A DNA stretch of 64,000 nucleotides from Aedoeadaptatus ivorii (GTDB taxonomy: Bacteria > Bacillota > Clostridia > Tissierellales > Peptoniphilaceae), in the NCBI RefSeq assembly GCF_900638585.1, contig NZ_LR134523.1, positions 62,001-126,000 on the forward strand, given 5' to 3'. Numbering within the stretch: position 1 is the first letter of the stretch; every line of letters begins with the position of its first letter. The translations under genes were made by a program, and so were the position numbers. Below the pieces are notes generated by a model. That model searched no databases and was not told the DNA's origin. It worked only from the letters and a program-made list of their open reading frames with translations. Below are positions 34,683 to 42,205 of the stretch, piece after piece.

Positions 34683-35300
34683 ATGGCAAACAAAGTGACG
34701 GCGACCAAAGCCAATTTAATGAAAATCAAAAGCGCCCTCTCTTTTGCCAAAAAGGGGTACGGCCTTTTGGACAAAAAGCGCGCCGTGCTGATGCGCGAGA
34801 TGATGCGCTTAAACGACCGCGCGGCGACGATTCAACAGGAAATCGAAGAAAAATTCGCCCATTCCTACGAATCCCTGACCATGGCCTCGGTGACCATGGG
34901 CTGGGAAGCGGTGGTCGATATGTCCAAATCCATGCCCAAGGAAGAACCCTACAAGATCGGCTACCGCTCCGTGATGGGGGTAGAGATCCCCGAAATCCAC
35001 TACAAGGAATTTCAGCCAACCTCCACCTTCAGCATCTTCGAGAGCAGCTTCGCCTTTGACCAAGCCTATATCGAAATGCACGAGATGCGGGCGCGCATCT
35101 ACGAGCTCGCGGAATTGGAGACCGACCTCTACCGATTGGCAAAAGAAATCAAAAAAACTGTAAAGCGGGCCAATGCCCTGGAAAAGATCCAGATCCCCAA
35201 ATATGAAAAGGCGCAAAAAGAAATCGAAGAAATTCTCGCCGAAAAGGAACGGGAAGATTTTTTCCGGCTGAAACGGGTAAAAAGCAATGTATCCGAATAG
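34683..35300 (+). CDS. ntpD: V-type ATPase central stalk subunit D
   Basis: A 205-residue rotor shaft protein with long N- and C-terminal helices forming an antiparallel coiled coil (MKIKSALSFAKKGYGLLDKKRAVL at the start; VKRANALEKIQIPKYEKA near 160). It is the last gene of the nine-gene operon and its stop codon lies inside the terminator stem. Confidence 0.95.
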   Translation: MANKVTATKANLMKIKSALSFAKKGYGLLDKKRAVLMREMMRLNDRAATIQQEIEEKFAHSYESLTMASVTMGWEAVVDMSKSMPKEEPYKIGYRSVMGVEIPEIHYKEFQPTSTFSIFESSFAFDQAYIEMHEMRARIYELAELETDLYRLAKEIKKTVKRANALEKIQIPKYEKAQKEIEEILAEKEREDFFRLKRVKSNVSE

Positions 35301-35323
35301 ACCTCTATAGAGGTCTATTTTTT
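35296..35323 (+). terminator. Terminator of the V-ATPase operon
   Basis: AATAGACCTCT (35296-35306) pairs with AGAGGTCTATT (35309-35319), followed by a T-run to 35323. The ntpD stop is part of the stem. Confidence 0.9.
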
Positions 35324-35336
35324 ATAAGGAGGGTTT

Positions 35337-35834
35337 ATGGAACTCAGACGAATTTACGACGAAAACTTCGAATACCGCGGCTATCTAAAAGACAGAGCGG
35401 TGCCCTTAGAGGCCGACGAATACGTGCTGGTAGCGGGCGTGATCCTCTTTTCCGAGGGGAAATTCCTAGCCACCAAGCGGGCGGAAAACAAAGAATATCC
35501 CCACAAGTGGGAATTTACCGTAGGGAGCGTCGTCCGCGAAGAGAGCGCCCTCGAAGGGGCGCTTCGGGAACTCTCCGAAGAAGTCGGCGTCAAGGCGACG
35601 GGCGAAGAGCTGCGTTTTTTGGGCGCCATGAAAGAAACGCAGAAATTCTCGAAAATCTTTCTCCTCGAAAAAAACGTCGAGAAGATCAAATTGCAAAAGA
35701 GCGAGGTAGAAGACTACAAGTGGATCGACAAAAGCGAGCTTGACGCCATGCTCGAGGCGAACGAATTTGCCGAACCCATGGCGGCAAGACTCCGCAAATA
35801 CCTGCCCATGATCGAGGATTGCTTCGGCGCCTAG
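35337..35834 (+). CDS. Nudix hydrolase (IDI-like group)
   Basis: A 165-residue Nudix protein. The full box GX5EX7REUXEEXGU is visible as GSVVREESALEGALRELSEEVGV (residues about 62-84). The N-terminus LRRIYDENFEYRGYLKDR resembles the group that includes isopentenyl-diphosphate isomerase-like hydrolases. The substrate, some nucleoside or prenyl diphosphate, is unknown. It lies 14 bases downstream of the V-ATPase terminator with its own AAGGAGGG site, so it may be expressed by read-through. Confidence 0.85.
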   Translation: MELRRIYDENFEYRGYLKDRAVPLEADEYVLVAGVILFSEGKFLATKRAENKEYPHKWEFTVGSVVREESALEGALRELSEEVGVKATGEELRFLGAMKETQKFSKIFLLEKNVEKIKLQKSEVEDYKWIDKSELDAMLEANEFAEPMAARLRKYLPMIEDCFGA

Positions 35835-35888
35835 GCGCGGTTGTGCGTGCGGCGTGGCAAGAAAATAAAGACATAGCATAGAAAAGGC

Positions 35889-35915
35889 ATCCCCCGGCGC
35901 GACCGGGGGATTTTT
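35889..35915 (+). terminator. Intrinsic terminator after the Nudix gene
   Basis: A 9-bp stem (35889-35897 with 35903-35911, loop CGCGA) ending in T's. Confidence 0.9.
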
Positions 35916-35967
35916 CATGCGCAAAAAGACAAAAACAAAGAAAATAAATTACAATACAAAATTTCAT

Positions 35968-35995
35968 TTTACATTGTAGTTTTCTGTGATAAAAT
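35968..35995 (+). promoter_or_regulatory. Promoter of the sodium:alanine symporter gene
   Basis: TTTACA (35968-35973), 16 bases, TAAAAT (35990-35995) in an AT-rich stretch. Confidence 0.65.
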
Positions 35996-36041
35996 AGTGA
36001 ACGTAAAGAACAAATCAGAAGAACGAAAAGACGAGGTGAAC

Positions 36042-37442
36042 ATGGAACTCCTACTGACAATCAACGGGTATTTATACTATCCCATTTTAATTATCGTATT
36101 GTTCGGCGCGGGCCTGTACTTTTCCGTCCGCACCGGTCTCGTACAACTTTCTATGCTCGGCGAATCCCTTCGGGTCGTCCGGGAAAAACCCCATGGCGAG
36201 GGAGAAATTTCTTCCTTCCAGGCGCTGATGGTCTCGACCGCATCGCGGGTCGGCACCGGCAATATCGTGGGCGTCGCCCAGGCGATCTGCCTCGGCGGCT
36301 ACGGCGCGGTATTCTGGATGTGGATTATCGCCATCATCGGGAGCGCCTCGGCCTTTGTCGAATCGACCCTGGCGCAGATCTACAAGCGCCGCGGCGAAGA
36401 CGGCACCAGCTACGGCGGCCCCAGCTACTATATCGAAATCGCGCTGGGTTCGAGAAAGCTCGGCGTGCTCTTTGCGGTATTTTTGATCCTCACCTACGCG
36501 GTGGGCTTCAATATGCTCGCTTCCTTCAATATGCAGGATTCCTTTAAGGTCTACGACTTTTACGTGCCCGGCAAGACCTCCTGGTACATCGGCGGCGTCC
36601 TCGCCCTGGTGGCGGGTTACTGCGTGCTGGGCGGCGGCAAGCGAATCATCAAGGCGACCTCGACCTTGGTTCCCATTATGGGACTGCTGTTTGTCGCCAT
36701 GAGCGTCTTTATGATCCTCGTCAATCTCGACTATATGCCCACCGTATTCCAAAACATCTTCGCCGACGCCTTTAACTTCGACGCCATCTTCGGCGGTCTC
36801 GCCGGCTCGGCTCTGGTCTACGGCATTAAGCGGGGTCTGTACTCCAACGAAGCGGGTATGGGTTCTGCGCCCAACGCCGCCGCATCGGCGGATGTGTCCC
36901 ACCCGGTCAAACAGGGCCTCGTGCAGATGTTCTCGGTATTTTTGGACACCTTGGTCATCTGCTCCGCCACGGCCTTTATGGCGATGGCATCGGGCGTGGC
37001 AGCCACCGAAGAACTCGCCGGCGCGCCCTATGTGCAGGCGGCCCTCTCTACCGTCCTCGGCGGCTACGGCAATGTGTTTATCACCCTGTCCCTGGTACTC
37101 TTTGCCTTCACCACCCTTTTGGGCAATCTCTACTATGTAGACAGCTGCCTCAACTACCTGAACGGCAAAATGCCCTCCAAGACCTTTATGTTGATCTATC
37201 GCATCGTCGCCGTCCTCCTGATCTTTATCGGATCCAGCATCGAAATGAAACTCGCGTGGAACATCGCGGACTTTTTGATGGCGATGATGGTGCTCGTCAA
37301 CATCCCCACCATCCTCGTTTTGGGGGATCAGGCCTTCGACGCCTTAAGAGACTACAAAGACCAACGCAAGCGAAATGTAGAACCGGTCTTTGTGGGCAAA
37401 AACATCGGCCTCGACGAAAGCAAATTGGACTACTGGAAATAA
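36042..37442 (+). CDS. Sodium:alanine/glycine symporter (AGCS family)
   Basis: A 466-residue transporter with about 10-11 membrane helices. The AGCS signature is clear: FQALMVSTASRVGTGNIVGVA near 63-83 and, later, GIKRGLYSNEAGMGSAPNAAA near 264-284. It imports alanine or glycine with Na+. ATG 36042 with GAGGTG is chosen; the frame extends 15 codons upstream without a ribosome site and into the promoter's start region. It is a single-gene unit between a promoter and a strong terminator. A sodium-coupled transporter next to a V-ATPase operon may hint at sodium energetics. Confidence 0.92.
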   Translation: MELLLTINGYLYYPILIIVLFGAGLYFSVRTGLVQLSMLGESLRVVREKPHGEGEISSFQALMVSTASRVGTGNIVGVAQAICLGGYGAVFWMWIIAIIGSASAFVESTLAQIYKRRGEDGTSYGGPSYYIEIALGSRKLGVLFAVFLILTYAVGFNMLASFNMQDSFKVYDFYVPGKTSWYIGGVLALVAGYCVLGGGKRIIKATSTLVPIMGLLFVAMSVFMILVNLDYMPTVFQNIFADAFNFDAIFGGLAGSALVYGIKRGLYSNEAGMGSAPNAAASADVSHPVKQGLVQMFSVFLDTLVICSATAFMAMASGVAATEELAGAPYVQAALSTVLGGYGNVFITLSLVLFAFTTLLGNLYYVDSCLNYLNGKMPSKTFMLIYRIVAVLLIFIGSSIEMKLAWNIADFLMAMMVLVNIPTILVLGDQAFDALRDYKDQRKRNVEPVFVGKNIGLDESKLDYWK

Positions 37443-37450
37443 AGAATACG

Positions 37451-37482
37451 CCCCTGCCCGCCGCGGCAGGGGTTTTGTTTTT
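37451..37482 (+). terminator. Intrinsic terminator after the symporter gene
   Basis: An 8-bp stem (37451-37458 with 37465-37472) followed by a T-rich run. Confidence 0.9.
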
Positions 37483-37606
37483 CAAAAGTGACGGTGCGTT
37501 TACAAAGACAAAGAAACGGCAGGCCTTTTTTTGTTCGGCGGTCGCATTGCTTTTATTGTAGTATGATGTGCGCAGAAACACAGTGCGATACGAGGAGGAG
37601 AAGAAG

Positions 37607-38079
37607 ATGAATTTCGTCGTAAACAGCCGATACTTTCAGGACAAGAACGCGTACAAAAAAGGATTAAAGATCTTGTTGCTCGTATACGCCTTGCCGATAC
37701 TGCTATTCATCCTGCCCTTTGTGGCATTTCCCATCAGCTTGGGACTGACCCTTTTGCTCCGTACCAACTTGCCGTCGGAGGCCGTATTGGCGGTGCTGAT
37801 GAACAACGACTACCTGCATTGTATTCAGATATTTTCTGCATCAACACCGGACTATTCAGCCTGCTGTTTCTCGGCGTGGCGGGCATCGGAATCTATGGGC
37901 ATATAAAGCGCGCCATCCCCTTTGCGGGCTATGTGATAGGTACGGCCCTTGCTTCCGCCGTGCTGGTCGCGGGCGTCGCGACATGGGTGTATCTTTCGAC
38001 GCCGAAAGAAGAGCGTTCCGCCCTTCCGATTTCGTCCCCGTCTTCTACCGTGATGTTTTCTCAAGCGCCATGTGAATAG
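37607..38079 (+). pseudogene. Frameshifted small membrane protein gene
   Basis: A good ribosome site (AGGAGGAGAAG) precedes ATG 37607, which opens a frame with a hydrophobic helix (ILLLVYALPILLFILPFVAF) and runs to 37906. From about residue 72 its sequence turns polar and irregular. The minus-one frame from about 37819 to 38079 carries instead two good membrane helices (TGLFSLLFLGVAGIGIYG and FAGYVIGTALASAVLVAGVATWVYL) and a polar tail. Together they would make one protein of about 157 residues with three to four membrane helices. The break lies near 37815-37830. It could be a real mutation, a sequencing error, or recoding; no classical slippery heptamer is in the right frame. I do not recognise the family. 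Confidence 0.6.
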
Positions 38080-38083
38080 ATAC

Positions 38084-38113
38084 AAAAAACCCCCGCGCCG
38101 TATGGTGCGGGGC
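38084..38113 (-). terminator. Intrinsic terminator of the 61-residue membrane protein gene
   Basis: A GC-rich stem (38090-38099 with 38104-38113, loop TATG region) followed on the minus strand by six T's. Confidence 0.8.
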
Positions 38114-38135
38114 TTTGCTTTCGGCTGTCGTGCGA

Positions 38136-38321
38136 TTAGCGTTCTGTGCGCTCGTCTTTGGCGCGGAGTTCGTCTTTCTCCATTCTCTCTTTGTGGCACT
38201 CGTTCAGTTCGCGGATCACCGCAAACATCAGGTAGAGCAAGGTGCATATCGTCACCACGCCGACGACGACACAGATAATGAGAATAATCACAAGGGGTAA
38301 TGACGGATATTGTTCGAGCAT
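38136..38321 (-). CDS. Small single-pass membrane protein, unknown
   Basis: A 61-residue protein with one strongly hydrophobic helix (about residues 9-35) and a charged cytoplasmic-like tail (RELNECHKERMEKDELRAKDERTER). I do not recognise it. Support comes from GGGAG before ATG 38321, a good terminator after it, and a minus-strand AT-rich TATAAT-like stretch near 38394-38399. The opposite-strand frames are less convincing. Confidence 0.6.
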   Translation of the reverse strand: MLEQYPSLPLVIILIICVVVGVVTICTLLYLMFAVIRELNECHKERMEKDELRAKDERTER

Positions 38322-38459
38322 GGGGACTCCCTTCGCCGATCGACGTAATCGGCCGAATCAGAATCGTTTTCGATAGGATTTCTGCCCTCATTATATATAA
38401 TAGTGGGTTACAAAACGGCGAAAGGAAGGCAAAGTTTTGGAAAGCGGCCACAGAGCCAT

Positions 38460-38500
38460 ACAAAAACGACCTCGCATAGGATGGTGCGAGGTCGTTTTGT
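38460..38500 (-). terminator. Terminator of the telA operon
   Basis: Long arms (about 38461-38476 and 38485-38500, CGACCTCGCA/TGCGAGGTCG core) followed on the minus strand by a T-run. The terminator overlaps the end of telA's stop region. Confidence 0.85.
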
Positions 38501-39615
38501 TATTGTTCTCTGCGATTGGCGAGGCGGGTTTTGAGGTCGCTTTCCAGGATTTCCAGTTCCCGGGCGGCCTTTTCCCGGTTCTCGTGCCCTTCGATCTGGA
38601 TCTTGCGCACTTCATCTAAGGCGGCGATGAGCTGTTCGTTGGTATGGCGAATGGTATCGACGTCGATAATGCCGCGTTCGCTTTCTCTCGCCACATTCAC
38701 CGTGCTGGTGCGCAGGGTCTCGGCGTTTTTGCGGAGCAGCTGGTTGGTGAGGTCGGAGACCTTTTTCTGCGCCTCCGCCGCCTGTTCCGAGTGGTGCACG
38801 CCCAGGGCGAGGACCATTTGGTTCTTCCAGATGGGAATGGTGTTGACGATGGTAGACTGAATCTTTTCCGCCATCACGGTGTTCGACGCCTGTACCATGC
38901 GGATCTGCGGCGCCATTTGCAAACTCACCATGCGGGTGAGCTCCAGGCCGTGGAGCTTCTTTTCGAAGCGGTTCGCCATATTCTGCATATCGTTGATCTT
39001 TTGCGCCTGAATGCCGCCCTCTTCCCCTTCGGATGCCGCCATTAAGGCGGGCAGGTCTTTGGTGCGCACCTGCTCGAGCTTTTTCTGGCCGGCGAGGATA
39101 TACATCGAGAGTTCCTTAAAATAGGTCTCGTTGAGGTCGTACATCTGGTCCAAGAGCGAAATGTCTTTCATCAGGGTGATTTGGTGGTTTTCGAGCATAC
39201 GGGCGATGTCGTCGACGTTTTTTTCCGCCTTGTCGTAGTTCGCCTTTAGGGCGGTGACTTTGTTGGCGGAGCGCATAAAGAAGCCCTTGATGCCCTTTTC
39301 GTCGGCGTCCTCAAAGCTCTTGAGCTCGGTGACCACGTCGGCGAGGAGTTTGCCCACTTCGCCCAGATCCTTGGTGCGTACGGAATTTAGGGTCTTTTCC
39401 GAGAAGTTCGAGATCTTCTTTTGGGCGCCCACGCCGTACTGCAGGATCACCGAGGAGTTGGTGAGGTCGATGGTCTTTGCAAATTCCTCGACCTGCTGCA
39501 TTTCCGCCGGGGAGAGATTGACCTTGGGTTCTTTCTTCGGCGCTTCGGGCGCGAGTACGGGTTCGTCGACGGGCACATCGGCGCCGTCTAAGGTCAGTTT
39601 GATTTCGTCGTTCAT
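38500..39615 (-). CDS. telA: TelA-like toxic-anion resistance protein
   Basis: A 371-residue helical protein of the TelA/KlaA (YceH) family, named for tellurite resistance; its biochemical role is not known. After an acidic linker, the domain shows LQYGVGAQKKISNFSEKTL, and later LELTRMVSLQMAPQIRMVQASNTVMAEKIQS and IPIWKNQMVLALG, all family hallmarks. Its start overlaps the stop of the upstream XpaC-like gene by four bases (ATGA), so the two are translationally coupled. In Firmicutes TelA is commonly encoded next to an XpaC-type gene, as here. Confidence 0.9.
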   Translation of the reverse strand: MNDEIKLTLDGADVPVDEPVLAPEAPKKEPKVNLSPAEMQQVEEFAKTIDLTNSSVILQYGVGAQKKISNFSEKTLNSVRTKDLGEVGKLLADVVTELKSFEDADEKGIKGFFMRSANKVTALKANYDKAEKNVDDIARMLENHQITLMKDISLLDQMYDLNETYFKELSMYILAGQKKLEQVRTKDLPALMAASEGEEGGIQAQKINDMQNMANRFEKKLHGLELTRMVSLQMAPQIRMVQASNTVMAEKIQSTIVNTIPIWKNQMVLALGVHHSEQAAEAQKKVSDLTNQLLRKNAETLRTSTVNVARESERGIIDVDTIRHTNEQLIAALDEVRKIQIEGHENREKAARELEILESDLKTRLANRREQ

Positions 39616-40748
39616 TCTGTTTCATTCCTCCTGATCTCGTCTTTTTCCAAGAGTCCGTCTTGGCGGAGTACCGTTTCCATCACATTCATCTCGGCCTGCA
39701 TCTCCAACAGATCGTCGGAATACAGGCTGTCGAGCAGCTTTTTATAGGCGCCGATGACCGTATCCAAGGAGCGCAGGATGTCCTGCATGGCGCGGCGAAT
39801 GGCGTCGGTGGCAACGGCGGACGATTCGAACTGGATATAGCGCTCCACCAGCTTGATGGTGGTGGGGGTGTAGTAGTCGGCGAATTTGTTTAGGTCCTCG
39901 ATCCGATCGGGATTGCCGGAAATGGCGTGCTCGATGGATTCCAAGAGCGGCAAAAGGGAACGGATGCGGCCTTTGATCTCTTCGGTCTTCGCCCGTTTCA
40001 GTTGATCCGCAAGCGCCTCTTTGTAACCGCGGATGGCGACGGCGCGGTCGTCCTGTTCCCGCGTCTCTTCTTCGAGGGAGCGGGGGCTTTCGTGCACGGT
40101 GACCGACCGCTTGCGGTAGTTGTCCTTATAGGCCTCGTAGGCGCTCTGGTCGAGGAGCAGGAGCTCGCCGTCTTCGACGATGCGCGCCTGGGGCAGATAG
40201 TCTCTGCGAATCATCTCCGACAGGCGGTCGAGGACGTAGCGCTTGGGCCGGTTTAAGGCGGTGCAGATGTCCTCGGTGCTCAAAACGAGATTGTCTGCGA
40301 TCTCTCTGCGAATGCGAAAGAAGTCCCGGGAAAACTCCATCTGCCGGTGGCTGTATACGGTAACCAGGGCGCCCACGGCGGCGGCCGCCGCAAATAGCAG
40401 CGACATGATCAAATGGCTGAATACCGCGCCGCCGATGCCGCTGAACAAAAAGAGAAACAACATCAGCACGGCCCCCGCGGAACCCAGTGCCGCCACATTT
40501 CGCAGCCAAAACCAGGTATTGGGTGCGGTGATCTTTTGGTGCACAAAGGCGGGGTTGCGGTTGACGGAGAGGCGCTCCGGCTCTTGGGAGAACCCCCGGC
40601 GCACGCCCCGCATCAAGGCGCCGGCGCCGACCTTGGTGTACTGTATGGCGCTTTCCACGCTTTTTTCGATGGCATTGGCGACCTCGCGAAAGTCTTCGTC
40701 GTCGATGGCGCGGTCGATATAGTCCTCAATGGCGTTTTTCTTCTTCAA
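39612..40748 (-). CDS. XpaC-like protein, paralog 2
   Basis: A 378-residue protein of the XpaC ('5-bromo-4-chloroindolyl phosphate hydrolysis') family with two membrane helices (about residues 85-140) followed by a long helical cytoplasmic domain. The start is taken as TTG 40748 nine bases after AAAGGAG. The paralog upstream has the same TTG with the same ribosome site and the same first residues (LKKKNAIE), and the longer upstream reading is not conserved between the two. The C-terminal about 150 residues are nearly identical to those of the paralog. Despite the family name, no hydrolase active site is visible. The role with TelA is probably envelope stress, but this is inference. Confidence 0.8.
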   Translation of the reverse strand: MKKKNAIEDYIDRAIDDEDFREVANAIEKSVESAIQYTKVGAGALMRGVRRGFSQEPERLSVNRNPAFVHQKITAPNTWFWLRNVAALGSAGAVLMLFLFLFSGIGGAVFSHLIMSLLFAAAAAVGALVTVYSHRQMEFSRDFFRIRREIADNLVLSTEDICTALNRPKRYVLDRLSEMIRRDYLPQARIVEDGELLLLDQSAYEAYKDNYRKRSVTVHESPRSLEEETREQDDRAVAIRGYKEALADQLKRAKTEEIKGRIRSLLPLLESIEHAISGNPDRIEDLNKFADYYTPTTIKLVERYIQFESSAVATDAIRRAMQDILRSLDTVIGAYKKLLDSLYSDDLLEMQAEMNVMETVLRQDGLLEKDEIRRNETE

Positions 40749-40824
40749 TCTCCACGTCTCCTTTGCGTAGGCAATCGATTCGGCCTCTGTACCTATAGTA
40801 TACCAATATTTTTCGATCGGGTCG

Positions 40825-41931
40825 TTATTTTGTCGTATCCAATAGCCCGTCTTGACGCAGTACCGTTTCCATGACATTCATCTCGGCCTGCATCTCCAGC
40901 AGATCGTCGGAATATAAGCTGTCGAGCAATTTTTTATAGGCGTCTATCACCGTATCCAAGGAGCGCAGGATGTCCTGCATGGCGCGGCGAATGGTATCGG
41001 TGGCGACGGTCGAGGATTCGAACTGCAAGTAGCGTTCCACCAGCTTGATGGTGGTGGGGGTGTAGTAGTCGGCGAATTTGTTGAGGTCTTCGATCCGATC
41101 GGGATTGCCGGAGATGGCGTGCTCGATGGATTCCAAGAGCGGCAAAAGGGAACGGATGCGGCTTTTGATCTCTTCGGTCTTTGCCTGCTCCAGCTGCTCC
41201 GCAAGCATCTTTTTGTATTCTGCGATGGCGACGCTTCGGTCGTCTTGATTTTCTTCGAGGGAGCGGGGGCTTTCGTGTACCGTAACGGATTTTTCGCGGT
41301 AGTTGTTCTTATAGGCCTCGTAGGCGCTTCGGTCGAGAAGCAGGAGCTCGCCGTCTTCGACGATGCGCGCCTGGGGTAGATAGTCTTTTCGAATCATTTT
41401 CGAAAGCTGGGAGAGTACGTAGTTTTTGGGCCGGTTTAAGGCGGTGCAGATGTCCTCGGTGCTTAAAACGAGGCTATCTGCGATTTCTCTGCGAATGCGG
41501 AAAAAGTCCCGGGCGAGTTCCATGCGCTTGTGGGTATAGACCACGCCGGCGACGCTTGCGGCGGTGGTGATGAGAGAAAGGACGGCGTCGCCGAGATAAT
41601 GCAGCATGCCGTAAAGAATGGCATCGCCCAGATTCGATACGGTGGCAAAGGCGAACGCCGCCGCCGTCAGTATGAAGCCGTTTCGCAGCCAAAACCAGGT
41701 GTTCGGCGCGGCCGTCTTTTGGTGCACAAAGGCGGGATTGCGGTTGACGGGAAGGCGCTCCGGCTCGTTCGAAAAGCCCTTTTTGACGCCCCGCATCACG
41801 GCGCCGGCGCCGATTTTCGAGTAGTGGATGGCGTTTTCGACGCTCTTTTCGATGATTTCCGCCACATCGTGGAAGTCGTCCTCTTCGATGGCGCGGTCGA
41901 TATAGTTTTCTATGGCATTTTTCTTCTTCAA
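40825..41931 (-). CDS. XpaC-like protein, paralog 1
   Basis: A 368-residue paralog of the downstream gene, 76 bases apart. Both share NRNPAFVHQK, APNTWFWLRN, FFRIRREIAD, LSTEDICTALNRPK and the near-identical C-terminus ending in EMQAEMNVMETVLRQDGLL. The membrane region differs most. The start is TTG 41931 after GAAGGAG. It is the first gene of the xpaC-xpaC-telA unit; a TATGAT-type -10 lies near 41985 on the minus strand. The tandem copy is probably a local duplication kept similar by recombination. Confidence 0.8.
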   Translation of the reverse strand: MKKKNAIENYIDRAIEEDDFHDVAEIIEKSVENAIHYSKIGAGAVMRGVKKGFSNEPERLPVNRNPAFVHQKTAAPNTWFWLRNGFILTAAAFAFATVSNLGDAILYGMLHYLGDAVLSLITTAASVAGVVYTHKRMELARDFFRIRREIADSLVLSTEDICTALNRPKNYVLSQLSKMIRKDYLPQARIVEDGELLLLDRSAYEAYKNNYREKSVTVHESPRSLEENQDDRSVAIAEYKKMLAEQLEQAKTEEIKSRIRSLLPLLESIEHAISGNPDRIEDLNKFADYYTPTTIKLVERYLQFESSTVATDTIRRAMQDILRSLDTVIDAYKKLLDSLYSDDLLEMQAEMNVMETVLRQDGLLDTTK

Positions 41932-42092
41932 TCTGCTCGTCTCCTTCGCGATGGGCTGAGAATTTGCCCGATTTCTCGATACTTCTATCATAGCACAAAT
42001 GCGGCAAAAATCATTTGCGTGCCGCCTGTGGCGGCGGGGTTTTTGAAGAATCTTCACGGCGTCTTTGCCCGATCCTTTCTTTTCGAAAAGTC

Positions 42093-42121
42093 TTGCACAT
42101 TCCGCCCCTTTGCCCCATAAT
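42093..42121 (+). promoter_or_regulatory. Promoter of the DEAD-box helicase gene
   Basis: TTGCAC (42093-42098), 17 bases, CATAAT (42116-42121). Confidence 0.7.
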
Positions 42122-42156
42122 GGAAGGGAATCAAAGTATCGCCGCGTGCGAAACGG

Positions 42157-42180
42157 GTAGTCCTTGCGACTACTTTTTTT
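42157..42180 (+). promoter_or_regulatory. Terminator-type hairpin in the helicase leader (attenuator candidate)
   Basis: GTAGTC (42157-42162) and GACTAC (42168-42173) form a 6-bp stem, directly followed by seven T's. It lies between the promoter and the TTG start, 25 bases before the coding region, so most transcripts could end here unless the hairpin is prevented from forming. Confidence 0.7.
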
Positions 42181-42205
42181 ATGAAATGAAAATTAGGAGG
42201 ATGTA

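Noticed and set aside
37819-37830. Programmed minus-one frameshifting in the small membrane protein gene
   Set aside because: No X-XXY-YYZ heptamer is in the right phase and no strong downstream structure is seen; a mutation or sequencing error is simpler.
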